From Polynucleobacter sp. UB-Piko-W3 (GTDB taxonomy: Bacteria; Pseudomonadota; Gammaproteobacteria; Burkholderiales; Burkholderiaceae), in contig NZ_JACVPY010000004.1 in assembly GCF_018881635.1 (NCBI RefSeq), positions 119,527 to 183,526 of the forward strand: 64,000 bases of DNA. Direction: 5' to 3'. Shown piece after piece: positions 10,319 to 19,760 of this stretch (position 1 is its first letter; every line of letters starts with the position of its first letter). Position numbers and translations under genes: made by a program. The notes under the pieces are model-generated. The model was not told the origin of the DNA. It searched no databases and worked only from the letters and a program-made list of their open reading frames with translations.

Positions 10319-11554
10319 ATGACAGTTAATCTACCCCTCCCCCAAAAAGCTGATCTCAAGCCCGTTAAGGGTTTTGAGATGGGCATTGCCGAAGCTGGAA
10401 TTAAGAAGGCAAATCGTAAAGATTTGTTAGTAATGACCTTAGCTCCTGGATCTCAGCTTGCTGGCGTCTTTACCCTCAATCGATTTTGTGCTGCGCCCGT
10501 ACAGATTTGCCGTGAGCATTTAGCGCAAGAGGGTCGTAATGGAGAAATTCGTGCCTTAGTGGTGAACACTGGTAATGCAAATGCTGGAACTGGCGAGTCA
10601 GGTATGAAACATGCTCTCGAAACTTGTGCCGCTCTAGCCAAAGAGCTCAAGATGAATCCAGAACAAATTCTGCCATTTTCAACTGGCGTGATTCTGGAGC
10701 CTTTACCAATTGAAAAACTGATTAGCGCTTTGCCAAAAGCAGTTTCAAGTCTGGGTGAAGATAATTGGTTTGATGCTGCTCAGGCCATTATGACTACCGA
10801 TACTCAGCCTAAGGCAACTTCAATGACGGTATCAACGCCAGCGGGGCCAGTAGTGATTACCGGTATTTGCAAAGGCGCTGGGATGATTCATCCAAATATG
10901 GCGACCATGTTGGGCTTTATTGCAAGTGATGCAGGTTTTGCACCAGGTTTATTGGGTAATCTCACTCGTGAAATCGCTGATCTTTCTTTTAATGCCATTA
11001 CGATCGATGGTGATACCTCAACGAACGATTCATTCATTGTTATCGCAACCGGTCAATCTGCAGTACAGATTCAGACAGTTACAGACCCAAGTTATGTGGC
11101 GGTACGTGATGCCTTGATTGCTCTGGCTAGAAAGTTAGCGCAAATGATTGTACGTGATGGCGAAGGTGCTACGAAATTCATCACCATCGAAGTGCTTGGA
11201 GGTAAGACTGAGGAAGAATGCCGTTTGGTTGCAAAAGCTGTCGCTCACTCACCTTTAGTAAAAACCGCTTTCTTTGCAAGCGATCCAAATTTGGGTCGTA
11301 TTTTGGCAGCGATTGGTTATGCAGGTATTGCCGATCTAGATGTGAGTCGCGTGCAAATGTGGCTTGGTGATGTTTGGGTTGCTAAAGATGGCGGCCGCAA
11401 TCCAAGCTATCAAGAGGTTGATGGCCAAAGAGTGATGCAGGCCCCTGAGATTACTGTCAAGATTGATTTAGGGCGCGGTAATGCTGCTCAAACAATGTGG
11501 ACATGTGACTTATCACATGAATACGTTTCAATTAACGCCGACTACCGCTCTTAA
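10319..11554 (+). CDS. argJ: bifunctional ornithine acetyltransferase / N-acetylglutamate synthase
   Basis: ArgJ moves the acetyl group from N-acetylornithine to glutamate, closing the acetyl cycle of arginine synthesis; the bifunctional type can also use acetyl-CoA. The 411-residue precursor contains [16 protein letters not shown]. By family knowledge it self-cleaves between Ala195 and Thr196, and Thr196 becomes the nucleophile of the beta chain. Whether this copy is mono- or bifunctional cannot be told from sequence alone. It follows secA by 59 bases and leads into a DUF815 ATPase and a Nudix gene on the same strand. Confidence 0.95.
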   Translation: MTVNLPLPQKADLKPVKGFEMGIAEAGIKKANRKDLLVMTLAPGSQLAGVFTLNRFCAAPVQICREHLAQEGRNGEIRALVVNTGNANAGTGESGMKHALETCAALAKELKMNPEQILPFSTGVILEPLPIEKLISALPKAVSSLGEDNWFDAAQAIMTTDTQPKATSMTVSTPAGPVVITGICKGAGMIHPNMATMLGFIASDAGFAPGLLGNLTREIADLSFNAITIDGDTSTNDSFIVIATGQSAVQIQTVTDPSYVAVRDALIALARKLAQMIVRDGEGATKFITIEVLGGKTEEECRLVAKAVAHSPLVKTAFFASDPNLGRILAAIGYAGIADLDVSRVQMWLGDVWVAKDGGRNPSYQEVDGQRVMQAPEITVKIDLGRGNAAQTMWTCDLSHEYVSINADYRS

Positions 11555-11568
11555 AAGTTAAGAACAAT

Positions 11569-12426
11569 ATGAATGAAAAATTAGAGCAACTCTTAAATCA
11601 TCTTGAAACTTTTCTGCCAAAACCCTTAACTGAGAAGGAGTGGGATTCTTCTACTGCATTTAGATGGCGCCGCCGCGATAGTATTTTTGGTAGCATTGGT
11701 TTCTTGCAGCCTGTTAAGCATGTCTCAGACATTACTTTTGAAGACCTAAAGAATATTGACCGACAGCGGGATGCCATTCGGGACAATACTAAAAATTTCA
11801 TTCAGAAAAAACCAGCCAATAACATTTTGCTTACTGGCGCTAGGGGGACAGGTAAATCATCTTTGATTAAGGCGAGCTTACATGAGTTTGCTGCTCAAGG
11901 CTTGCGTTTAGTTGAGGTTGAGAAAGAGCAATTAGCAGACTTGGCTGATATTACTGATATCTTGGCTGAGCGCCCTGAATATTTTATTATTTTTTGCGAT
12001 GATTTGTCATTTGATGAGGGGGAATCAGGCTATAAAGCAATGAAATCAGCCCTAGACGGCTCTGTTTCTGCCCAAGTTGATAATATTTTGATTTATGCCA
12101 CTTCTAATCGCCGCCATTTATTGCCTGAATACATGAAGGATAACGAAAGTTATGCTTATAGCGATGATGGCGAAATTCATCCAGGCGAAGTGGTGGAAGA
12201 AAAGATTTCTTTATCTGAGCGTTTTGGCTTGTGGCTCTCTTTTTATCCACCGAAGCAAGATGAGTATTTAGCGATCGTTGCGCATTGGTTAAGTCATTTT
12301 GGTTTAAGTGCAGCGCAAGTTGAATCTGCACGTTCAGAAGCCCTAGTTTGGGCGCTGGAGCGCGGCTCACGTTCTGGTCGGGTTGCATGGCAATTTGCTA
12401 AACACTGGGCAGGCTCACATACCTAA
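11569..12426 (+). CDS. DUF815 family AAA-type ATP-binding protein
   Basis: This 285-residue protein is a DUF815-family P-loop ATPase. Walker A is GARGTGKSS (90-98) and Walker B is FIIFCDDLSFDE (about 139-150). SNRRHLLPEYM further on fits a sensor-1 region. DUF815 members are common in Betaproteobacteria, but I know of no established function. It starts 14 bases after argJ and ends 14 bases before the Nudix gene, so it is probably co-transcribed. No signal peptide or membrane segment is visible, so it should be cytoplasmic. Confidence 0.85.
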   Translation: MNEKLEQLLNHLETFLPKPLTEKEWDSSTAFRWRRRDSIFGSIGFLQPVKHVSDITFEDLKNIDRQRDAIRDNTKNFIQKKPANNILLTGARGTGKSSLIKASLHEFAAQGLRLVEVEKEQLADLADITDILAERPEYFIIFCDDLSFDEGESGYKAMKSALDGSVSAQVDNILIYATSNRRHLLPEYMKDNESYAYSDDGEIHPGEVVEEKISLSERFGLWLSFYPPKQDEYLAIVAHWLSHFGLSAAQVESARSEALVWALERGSRSGRVAWQFAKHWAGSHT

Positions 12427-12440
12427 GATGATTTATTTCT

Positions 12441-12857
12441 ATGAATGAAATGAATCGCCCGGTTACTGTCGTTGCTGCAGGGATATTGCTAGATTCAGAA
12501 AATCGCTATCTTTTAGGTCAAAGGCCTGAAGGTAAGCCATACGCTGGTTACTGGGAAGTACCCGGTGGAAAAGTTGAAAAAGGTGAAACTGTTTTTCAGG
12601 CTCTACAGCGTGAACTTCAAGAAGAGCTTGGTATCGATGTTCAGTCTAGCGAAGAATTAACAGTCTTAGAGCATGACTATCCACATGCTTATGTTCGTTT
12701 ATATGTTAGCATCATCCGTGATTGGAAGGGCGCGCCTATAGGGCGTGAAGGACAAGCTTTATCTTGGGAGTCGATTAGTGCACAGGCCCCGAGTGTTGGC
12801 CCCTTGCTGCCGGCCGCCTGGCCAATGCTAGAGTGCCTTCGAAGGTCTTTAGCTTAG
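12441..12857 (+). CDS. mutT: MutT-type Nudix hydrolase (8-oxo-dGTP diphosphatase)
   Basis: This 138-residue protein has a complete Nudix box at 43-65 (GKVEKGE to RELQEELGI). The context VPGGKVE and the flanking GYWEVPGG match MutT proteins that remove 8-oxo-dGTP from the nucleotide pool. It has no fused thiamine-synthase-like domain, which some betaproteobacterial MutT proteins carry. Two in-frame ATGs (12441 and 12450) give a three-residue start ambiguity. Its stop overlaps that of the convergent zapD. Substrate is inferred from family similarity. Confidence 0.85.
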   Translation: MNEMNRPVTVVAAGILLDSENRYLLGQRPEGKPYAGYWEVPGGKVEKGETVFQALQRELQEELGIDVQSSEELTVLEHDYPHAYVRLYVSIIRDWKGAPIGREGQALSWESISAQAPSVGPLLPAAWPMLECLRRSLA

Positions 12858-13606
12858 AACTGGCAAAGCGTTAGCTTAAATGGCACATCTGCATTAACAA
12901 GCTGTGCTTTTTTGTCTCGATCGGCCTTGAGGAATCTTACTGAGAGTAGATATTTGTTGGCGCTGATTTCTGAAAAGAGAGCGTCATCTTCCAATGTAAT
13001 GCGCATTAATTGATATACCTTGCCAGAAGGTGCTTGCTGAAATGAGCCATTGTGAGCCAGCACATCTTTTGCTTCTCCTGATTGACGTAATAGGCGCAAA
13101 AATAATTGACATGCTTCCTGCCAAGGTAGAAGTGGACTGATGTAACCTTCTAAAAGTTTTCGGCGCTCAGTCGAAGGGCTATTTTTCCAAGCATGATAGC
13201 TAGGCAAATCAATTGGACTTGTTCCGCCAGGAATATTGAGTCGAGTGCGAATCGCATTTAACCATTCACTCTCAGTAATCATTGAATTAGGTCTACCGGT
13301 AGAACTGTTAACCTTGCTGGCAACAGCATCAAGTTCAGAAAGAGTTTGGGATAGGGTTTCTTGATCTACCTTCTGTGATGACTTGAGGCCGTTGAGATTA
13401 TATTTTTGCCGCTCAAACTCTTTGAGTAATAGAGACTTGATATCACCCCTAGCACCAATATCACCAAGATCAAACAAAATAGCGATGGCGTTATGGTGAA
13501 GCTCTGGATCATCTGAGCGAAGGAAGTGATTGAAACGGGCGAACAAATACTCCAGCCGAAGCATGCTTCGGACTAATTCGTTAAATGGGTATTCGTAGAC
13601 AATCAC
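12854..13606 (-). CDS. zapD: cell division protein ZapD
   Basis: ZapD (formerly YacF, DUF1342) binds the FtsZ C-terminal tail and bundles filaments at the Z-ring. The 250-residue protein begins IVYEYPFNELVRSMLRLEYLF and contains LPSYHAWKN, LLPWQEACQLFLRLLRQSG and PFKLTLCQF at the end, typical of the family. It is the last gene of the pilBCD-coaE-zapD set. In many relatives the small zinc protein gene yacG follows; here there is no room for it, because the stop overlaps the mutT stop. Confidence 0.93.
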   Translation of the reverse strand: MIVYEYPFNELVRSMLRLEYLFARFNHFLRSDDPELHHNAIAILFDLGDIGARGDIKSLLLKEFERQKYNLNGLKSSQKVDQETLSQTLSELDAVASKVNSSTGRPNSMITESEWLNAIRTRLNIPGGTSPIDLPSYHAWKNSPSTERRKLLEGYISPLLPWQEACQLFLRLLRQSGEAKDVLAHNGSFQQAPSGKVYQLMRITLEDDALFSEISANKYLLSVRFLKADRDKKAQLVNADVPFKLTLCQF

Positions 13607-13617
13607 AAGCCCATATT

Positions 13618-14304
13618 CTATGACGAACTGGACTTGTCTTTCTGAAACCGTAAGATTTTTTGGTGCAAGTTTTCTACTACTACTTCTAAGTCCCTCAGAC
13701 TTCCCTGATTTTCAATCACCACATCGGCATGCTTGAGGCGCTCTTCTCGGGTCGCTTGAGCCGCCAGAATTCGTTCAACCTCTTCTCGGGGTAAATTGCT
13801 GCGCTGCATCACTCTTTGAATTTGGGTCTCTTTGGGGCAGTCCACAAGGACTAGACGATCAACGAGCTTGAGCCAGGAGCCAGATTCAACTAGCAAAGGC
13901 ACAACGAATACTAGGTATGGAACACCCTTTTTACTTAAACCCAGGGCTTGTCTGAGAGTTTCTTGGCGTATCAGTGGGTGGGTAATCGCTTCTAGGGATT
14001 TTCTGGCTTCGGTCTTGGTAAAGACTAAGGAACGCATCTTATCTCTATGGAGTGCCCCATCGGCTGTAATGAAGTCTGGACCAAATTGCTTTTCAATCGG
14101 CGCGATTGCGGCTCCATGAGGCGCTGTTATTTGGTGGGCAATGAGGTCTGTGTCTACGATGCCAGCACCAAGCTTTGCCAGTAAGTCGCTAACGGCCGTT
14201 TTACCAGAGCCAATTCCACCGGTTAAGCCAATCAGGGGGATGTGTCCCTTCAGTAGGCTTAAGTCGGATTGCTCAGGAGTAGGTGTTGGAGCAGCTGGGG
14301 CCAT
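13618..14304 (-). CDS. coaE: dephospho-CoA kinase
   Basis: CoaE phosphorylates dephospho-CoA, the last step of coenzyme A synthesis. The Walker A motif GLTGGIGSGKT is at about 26-36, followed by VDTDLIAHQI. The 228 residues include an N-terminal extension of some 20 residues rich in Pro and Thr compared with the usual start near the P-loop. The ATG at 14304 is supported by GGAG five bases upstream. This start places the first 46 bases inside the pilD 3' end, so the two are translationally linked. Confidence 0.93.
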   Translation of the reverse strand: MAPAAPTPTPEQSDLSLLKGHIPLIGLTGGIGSGKTAVSDLLAKLGAGIVDTDLIAHQITAPHGAAIAPIEKQFGPDFITADGALHRDKMRSLVFTKTEARKSLEAITHPLIRQETLRQALGLSKKGVPYLVFVVPLLVESGSWLKLVDRLVLVDCPKETQIQRVMQRSNLPREEVERILAAQATREERLKHADVVIENQGSLRDLEVVVENLHQKILRFQKDKSSSS

Positions 14305-14759
14305 AACAACTCCATGATGCCAGCAAAGATCAGAAATGGCCCAAAAGGAAATGGTGAGCCATGCTTTTGTTTATGTAGCCTAAGCCAAAGCATTCCGCCA
14401 ATGATTCCCAAGGCTGATGCTATGAACAGGATGCCGGGCAGAGCATGCCAGCCGAGCCAGGCGCCTAGACCAGCCAAAAGCTTGGCATCACCCATGCCAA
14501 CACCATCTTGCTGTCTTAGATATCGATAGATGCGATTCAGTAGCCATAGGAAGAGATAGCCAAGCAGGGCGCCAAGGATAGATTCTTGCGGACCTACAAA
14601 TTGTAGGTTGGAGAAGCTGTTAAAACAAAGGCCTATAAAGATGAGGGGCAGAGTAATGAGATCGGGCAATCGAAAGGTCCGTAAATCAATGTAGGCCAAA
14701 TAGACCAATACAAAAATTAACAAAAGCCGAATAAGGTCAATGAGTGCTATAGAGCCCAT
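14259..14759 (-). CDS. pilD: prepilin peptidase, short form
   Basis: This integral membrane aspartyl protease cleaves type IV prepilin-like signal peptides. Catalytic aspartates are Asp25 (YIDLRTFRLPD) and Asp91 in the GMGD motif (88-91). It is only 166 residues with several membrane segments. The usual N-terminal domain, with the CxxC pairs and the N-methyltransferase activity of 260-290-residue PilD proteins, is absent. It may therefore cleave but not methylate prepilins, or methylation is done elsewhere; this is inference. It lies directly between pilC and coaE, one base apart from the pilC stop. Confidence 0.88.
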   Translation of the reverse strand: MGSIALIDLIRLLLIFVLVYLAYIDLRTFRLPDLITLPLIFIGLCFNSFSNLQFVGPQESILGALLGYLFLWLLNRIYRYLRQQDGVGMGDAKLLAGLGAWLGWHALPGILFIASALGIIGGMLWLRLHKQKHGSPFPFGPFLIFAGIMELLWPQLLQHLLLSNPT

Positions 14760-15805
14760 TACACAATCTGTCCTAAATTAAAGATTGGGAGATATAAGAT
14801 TATGACAAGACTACCAATAACAATCCCAACAAACATAATCAGCAAGGGCTCTAAGCTTTGACTCAAGGTATTAAGGCGATTACTGAGCTGGGCGCCTAGT
14901 GTATTTGCTCTTTTGCCTAGCATCTGAGGAAGAGTTCCGCTTTCCGAAGCAATTCTCAGCAATTGTAAGGTTTCAATATCAAACAAAACATGTTTAGGGT
15001 CAGCGCGGATCAGCGCATCACCCAGTGGCCAGCCCCTAGCAAGGTGTTTGAATACTTCAGCACTAAAGTCATGGCTAAGCCAATGATTGGAGGATTGCGC
15101 AGTCACGCGAAGCGCATCGGGAAGAGCTAAGCCTGACTCTAATAAATGCCCCAAGGTTCTGCACCAGTAGGTCAGGGTTGCTAGGCGAAACAATTTACCC
15201 AACATCGGAATGCAAAAAATCAGTTGGTCACATTTTTTCTGAAGGCGCGGTATTTTGAGCCAAGCGATCAGAAATAATCCAGCGCTACTAATTAGAAGGG
15301 CGCTTATTTCTAAGAAAAAATATTCAATGATGGTAGATGCTTGAATGAGTGCTTTGGTTGGCACTGGTAATTCAGCCTGAAAGTGGGCAAAAACATCTTT
15401 AAATACGGGTACAACCCAAATCATCATGACCAGAATTAGCAGAAAAGAGCTGGCAAGAGTGATGGTGGGGTAACTTAAAGCCTGCTGTACTTTGCGGCGC
15501 AATTCAATTTGCGCCTCAAGCTGCTGACAAATAGTTTGTAGTGCCAGTTCAATATTTCCGGTGCGCTCACTAACCCGAATGAGATTAATAAATTCTGCTG
15601 AAAATTGGTTTCTCTGTAATAGTAAAGCTTGAGAAAAGCTTTGCCCCTGCCTTAACTGCTCACATAAATTATTTAAACAGCGTTGCCATTGCTTTGGGCT
15701 AGAGGTAAGTATGAGCTCCATGGCATTTAAGAGTGGGAGACCAACGGTTAACAGTGATAGGAGCTGTTGTGCAAAAGTCAGTTGATCAGATTTACTTAGT
15801 GCCAT
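14759..15805 (-). CDS. pilC: type IV pilus / type II secretion inner-membrane platform protein
   Basis: PilC/GspF proteins form the inner-membrane platform on which pilins are assembled. The 348-residue protein has two copies of the T2SSF domain, each followed by membrane segments (first at about 110-130, last at about 325-345). Family members are usually about 400 residues; this one begins almost at the first T2SSF domain, lacking the 50-60-residue cytoplasmic lead. The gene overlaps the end of pilB by 10 bases and abuts pilD. Confidence 0.88.
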   Translation of the reverse strand: MALSKSDQLTFAQQLLSLLTVGLPLLNAMELILTSSPKQWQRCLNNLCEQLRQGQSFSQALLLQRNQFSAEFINLIRVSERTGNIELALQTICQQLEAQIELRRKVQQALSYPTITLASSFLLILVMMIWVVPVFKDVFAHFQAELPVPTKALIQASTIIEYFFLEISALLISSAGLFLIAWLKIPRLQKKCDQLIFCIPMLGKLFRLATLTYWCRTLGHLLESGLALPDALRVTAQSSNHWLSHDFSAEVFKHLARGWPLGDALIRADPKHVLFDIETLQLLRIASESGTLPQMLGKRANTLGAQLSNRLNTLSQSLEPLLIMFVGIVIGSLVIILYLPIFNLGQIV

Positions 15806-16875
15806 GTACCGACCTCAGTCTGTAAATCGCTTTCTTGAATCAAGCCTGTCTTGACGTAATGAAGGCCAGCCTCATACATGCTTGGATGCTTTAAGGATGG
15901 ATCAAACAAATGGTTTGCACTCAAGACTTCATGTACCCCAATACGCCCATAGCTACCAGCGCCCTTACAGACAGGGCATAAGCTAGCCTCTTCAATAGTT
16001 TGACCCAAACATTGTGGACATATTTTGCGAACCAAGCGTTGCGAGCTGACGCTACGCAAGCAACATTCGAGAGACTCTTGGTCAATACCTAAACTTTTTA
16101 ATCTAGTGAGTGCACCTCTAGCGTTGCGGGTATGTAGCGTGCTTAAGACAAGATGGCCAGTTTGCGCTGCTTGTATGGCAAGCTGTGCGGTAACGCTATC
16201 TCGAATTTCACCAATCATGATGATGTCTGGATCTTGCCGTAATAGGGCACGGATGATTGTCGGAAAATCTAAGCCTGAACGAGGGTGATAGGCTACTTGA
16301 TTTACTCCAGGTAGGCGAATTTCAATGGGGTCTTCTATAGAACAAAGATTGCGATGACTTTGATTCAGTGTGCGCAAACAGCTATAGAGCGTTCTAGTTT
16401 TGCCGCTACCGGTAGGACCAGTCACCAATATCAGACCATTGGCTTGATTGAGAGCGTTCCGAAATATTACTAACTGTTCTGGAAGTAAGCCAACTTGTTC
16501 GATAGCAAGATCATTAATGCAATTGGGCAAAATCCGGATTACTGCTTTTTCTCCATGCAGTGTCGGAATGACTGAAACTCGGCAGTCAACATTGGGTTTG
16601 GAAAAATCAGGCCCAATTAAGAGTCGGCCATCTTGAGGGAGGCGTTTTTCAGCAATATCAAGTCGTGCCAATACCTTGATGCGAGTGATTAATCGCTCAT
16701 GAAGTGCAATCTCAAATTGCGCTTGCACTTGTAGCAAGCCATCCACTCGAATACGGACTAAAGTAGCCTGTGATCCAGCTTCAATATGAATATCACTCGC
16801 CCTAGATTCCAGCGCATTAATTGCGATTTCATGCCAGGTACGAATAATGAGTGAGTCATCTTGGGTGTTGCTCAA
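15796..16875 (-). CDS. pilB: type IV pilus assembly ATPase, short form
   Basis: PilB/GspE ATPases power pilin polymerisation from the cytoplasmic face. Visible motifs are Walker A GPTGSGKT (153-160), the Asp box EDPIEIRLPGVNQ, Walker B DIIMIGEIRD (about 217-226), the His box STLHTRNA, and a zinc site with CPQC (286-289) and CPVC (300-303). At 359 residues it lacks the N-terminal MshEN/N1 region of PilB proteins (about 560 residues) and is closer in size to Gram-positive ComGA. It overlaps the corC-like gene by 4 bases. Pilus, secretion or DNA-uptake use cannot be decided here. Confidence 0.88.
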   Translation of the reverse strand: MSNTQDDSLIIRTWHEIAINALESRASDIHIEAGSQATLVRIRVDGLLQVQAQFEIALHERLITRIKVLARLDIAEKRLPQDGRLLIGPDFSKPNVDCRVSVIPTLHGEKAVIRILPNCINDLAIEQVGLLPEQLVIFRNALNQANGLILVTGPTGSGKTRTLYSCLRTLNQSHRNLCSIEDPIEIRLPGVNQVAYHPRSGLDFPTIIRALLRQDPDIIMIGEIRDSVTAQLAIQAAQTGHLVLSTLHTRNARGALTRLKSLGIDQESLECCLRSVSSQRLVRKICPQCLGQTIEEASLCPVCKGAGSYGRIGVHEVLSANHLFDPSLKHPSMYEAGLHYVKTGLIQESDLQTEVGTWH

Positions 16876-18161
16876 TCTTGCTCTTGAGCGAGGGTGGGTC
16901 GATAGAGTTTGACAGTCTTTACGCCTTGCTCATCAAACTGCACAATCTCCATCACAATGCCTGCAATTCGTAAGCTGACATCGTGATCCGGTATTGCCTC
17001 GAGCTTTTCTAGAATCAGACCATTTAAAGTGCGAGGGCCATCTAAAGGCAGATTGAGATTGAGTAAGCGATTGAGATCTCTTAGAGATGCAGTACCACTG
17101 GCTAGGTAGGTACCATTTGCTAGCCATTGGGGATCAGTTGAAAGATTAGAAAAAGAGGTTGTGAATTCGCCAATGAGCTCTTCCACGATATCTTCAAAGG
17201 TGACTAAACCCAGGACTTCACCATATTCATTGACGACCAGACTTAAGCGTTGTTGATTGTCTTGAAAGAATTGCATTTGTTGTAAAACTGGCGTCCCACT
17301 CGGGATGAAATAAGGTTCATTTAATAGGGCCTTAAAGTCTTGATGTTTCAGGTCTGTATCACCCAATAGTGACAAGGCCTTCTTAACGGATAGGATGCCA
17401 ACAATTTGTTCAGAGTCACCATCGCAGACTGGTAGCTTATTGTGATAGCAGGTTTCTAATTGTTGAACAACTTCATCAATCGGCCGCGCAAGATCCAAAA
17501 TTTCAATTTTTGATCTTGTGGTCATTACATCATCAACCGTAATATTTTCTAAGTTAAATAAGTTCAGTAAAATAGTGCGATGATGGTTTGATACGAAGCG
17601 ATTCGATTCCAGAACCAAGCTACGTAATTCTTCTTTACTCATAGTTCTGCTATCTGAGGAGGATTGCAGGCCGAAGACCCTCATCAGCCCTGATACAAAG
17701 CTATTAATAAACCACAGTAAGGGTTTTAAGAAAAAAGTCAGCGGCAAAATAAACCAGCCGACTCGAGAAGCAATCTTTTCTGGAAAAGCTGCTCCTATGA
17801 CCTTCGGAGTAATTTCACTAAAAATAATAATGAGCAAAGCAACCACTAAAGTAGCCAAGGAAAGTACGAGCCCACTATCTCCAAAGATATGCAGTGCAAT
17901 TCCCGTTACCAGAATCGGTAGGATAGTATTAATCAGGTTGTTGGAAATTAAGAGAACTGATAAAAGCGAATCAATCCGCTTTAAGAGTCGCTCTGCCAAG
18001 GCAGCCCCTTTATTGCCACTACTAGCCATGGCGCGTAGGCGATGACGATTCGATGAAAGCATGCTGGTTTCGGCCATTGAAAAAAAGCCAGAAAGAGCTA
18101 GTAAAAAGAGGACTAGAGCAACTTGGCTATAAAAAGGCCAATCGTCAAAAAAGGTGTCCAT
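16872..18161 (-). CDS. CorC/HlyC-type membrane protein (DUF21-CBS-CBS)
   Basis: This inner-membrane protein of about 429 residues has a DUF21/CNNM membrane domain (about 10-190), two CBS domains (about 200-335; note DVMTTRSKIEIL and the EYGEVLGLVTFEDIVEEL segment) and a C-terminal CorC_HlyC domain. The family is linked to magnesium or cobalt efflux and, in older annotation, to hemolysin. The ATG at 18161 is used; an in-frame TTG at 18194 would add 11 residues. It overlaps pilB by 4 bases and may be the first gene of that operon, though a functional link to pili is not implied. Confidence 0.85.
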   Translation of the reverse strand: MDTFFDDWPFYSQVALVLFLLALSGFFSMAETSMLSSNRHRLRAMASSGNKGAALAERLLKRIDSLLSVLLISNNLINTILPILVTGIALHIFGDSGLVLSLATLVVALLIIIFSEITPKVIGAAFPEKIASRVGWFILPLTFFLKPLLWFINSFVSGLMRVFGLQSSSDSRTMSKEELRSLVLESNRFVSNHHRTILLNLFNLENITVDDVMTTRSKIEILDLARPIDEVVQQLETCYHNKLPVCDGDSEQIVGILSVKKALSLLGDTDLKHQDFKALLNEPYFIPSGTPVLQQMQFFQDNQQRLSLVVNEYGEVLGLVTFEDIVEELIGEFTTSFSNLSTDPQWLANGTYLASGTASLRDLNRLLNLNLPLDGPRTLNGLILEKLEAIPDHDVSLRIAGIVMEIVQFDEQGVKTVKLYRPTLAQEQD

Positions 18162-18279
18162 GATGTCTGCCTGCAAAAAGTAAGAATGAATCAATATAGC
18201 AAAGTGGCATTTCGCAAGCTATAGATATGAAAGAAAGTAGTGTCGTCTTCAGTGTTTAATTATGTGAGAATCACTTTCT

Positions 18280-18792
18280 ATGACCCCAATCAAAAAACAA
18301 GCTGCCTCAGATAGCGCTCAATATTGCGTCATTGCAGCCCCTTTTGGGGGTTTGGGGATTTTGACTGAGTTGGTTGATGGTAGTTTGATGTTGTCTAGAA
18401 TTGAGTATCTACCTGCTACCGCTGCCCTAGTAAGCCCTAAAAATCAATTGGCAAAAGAGGCGGAAAAGCAGTTCAAGGCCTACTTCCAAAATCCGCATCA
18501 TCCATTTGATTTGCCCCTAAAGCCATCAGGAACCAATCATCAGAAAAGAGTTTGGAGTAACATTCAGACGATACCGGTTGGTAAAACTAAAACCTATGGC
18601 GAGATTGCAAGCCAGATTAAGAGCGGCCCACGTGCAGTGGGCACAGCCTGTGGCGCTAATCCCTATCCTTTAATCGCACCTTGTCATCGAGTAGTTTCTG
18701 CGCAAGGAATTGGTGGGTTTATGAAAGAAGATGCGCCTGGCCTATATCGTCAAATCAAATTATGGCTTTTAAAGCACGAAGGCGCGCTGTAA
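18280..18792 (+). CDS. ogt: methylated-DNA--protein-cysteine S-methyltransferase
   Basis: This protein repairs O6-methylguanine and O4-methylthymine by moving the methyl group to its own cysteine in a suicide reaction. The active site is PCHRVV with Cys135. The helix-turn-helix entry KTKTYGEIASQI and the recognition part GPRAVGTACGANP precede it, as in the Ogt/AGT family. The length of 170 residues is normal, and no AdaA-type domain is attached, so a repair rather than a regulatory role is likely. It ends 2 bases before the convergent squalene-synthase-like gene. Confidence 0.93.
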   Translation: MTPIKKQAASDSAQYCVIAAPFGGLGILTELVDGSLMLSRIEYLPATAALVSPKNQLAKEAEKQFKAYFQNPHHPFDLPLKPSGTNHQKRVWSNIQTIPVGKTKTYGEIASQIKSGPRAVGTACGANPYPLIAPCHRVVSAQGIGGFMKEDAPGLYRQIKLWLLKHEGAL

Positions 18793-18794
18793 GT

Positions 18795-19760
18795 TCAGAT
18801 TTCTTTTCTGAGCGATTGAGAAAACATTCTAAAAAAAGTCTGCATGAGTACATCGCTCTTCACAGAAAATTTTGTAAAAGTGTAAAAGGCCATTACTGTT
18901 TTTCTACTAAGCTTTACCTCATCTTTGTTGCTAAATTCGTTTCGCTTGGCTATCTTTGAGAGTGTCATTACTGCTAAGCCAAAAGCCAAGAAACAAAAGC
19001 GCCTCATTCCAAGTTCTGTTTTTGGAATGAGGAGTATGTAACTTAAGGAGTCTTGGAGCTTCTGATAGGAAATCTTTAAAAGCTCTTTCTCGCTGATATT
19101 GGCTGGCTTCCAAGATACGCCGCGTGCATGATCTTCGGGGGAGTCTTTGAGGATATTGGTCATTTGCAGGGCCTGGCCAAAAGCAACAGCAAGTTCATCG
19201 TGACCCTTCATACTCTTTGCAAATGCAGACGAGTGATTACTAAAAATAGTGGTGAGAAGCTCTCCTACTACACCCGCAACAACATAACAATATTTCTCAA
19301 ATTCGCTTAAGTCTTTTAGACCTACCTGAGTCTGTTTGCCATGAAAATAAGACATGCCCTCTGACATGATGGAGATGCAACGACTCACTGCTGCTTGATC
19401 ATCTTTTGAGCAAGTATGCAAAATACGTAAAACGGTTGGGGTATGGGCAATGAGATCTAACTCATCTAGATTGCCATACTGATCTAGCGCCCTAAGGCAA
19501 GGCTCTACAAAAGACTCAACAGATGATTTTTCCAGAACTGCATCTAAAAATAGTTGAGAAAGCTTTTGTTTAGTCTCTGGGCTTAAATCTGCTGCATCTT
19601 CAATGGTGTCCACAATCCGGCACAGCAAATAAGTATTGCCCACCACTTTTTCAATCATGGGAGGCAACAGCGGAATAGTGAGAGCAAAGGTGCGGGAGAC
19701 GGAGCCCAAAATGGCTTTTTGGTAAGCCAGATCTGTGCTTGGGTTCTCGCTAAGGCTCAT
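18795..19760 (-). CDS. squalene/phytoene synthase family protein
   Basis: This protein of about 321 residues has both Asp-rich motifs of head-to-head prenyl synthases: DTIEDAAD (about 51-58) and NILKDSPED (about 202-210). SRTFALTIPLLP near the N-terminus and YCYVVAGVVGELLT in the middle resemble squalene synthase more than phytoene synthase. The expected substrate is farnesyl diphosphate. No hopanoid cyclase, HpnC/E partner or carotenoid gene is visible nearby, so the product is uncertain. Start is unclear: GTG at 19775 and ATG at 19760 are in frame and neither has a good ribosome site. Confidence 0.82.
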   Translation of the reverse strand: MSLSENPSTDLAYQKAILGSVSRTFALTIPLLPPMIEKVVGNTYLLCRIVDTIEDAADLSPETKQKLSQLFLDAVLEKSSVESFVEPCLRALDQYGNLDELDLIAHTPTVLRILHTCSKDDQAAVSRCISIMSEGMSYFHGKQTQVGLKDLSEFEKYCYVVAGVVGELLTTIFSNHSSAFAKSMKGHDELAVAFGQALQMTNILKDSPEDHARGVSWKPANISEKELLKISYQKLQDSLSYILLIPKTELGMRRFCFLAFGLAVMTLSKIAKRNEFSNKDEVKLSRKTVMAFYTFTKFSVKSDVLMQTFFRMFSQSLRKEI

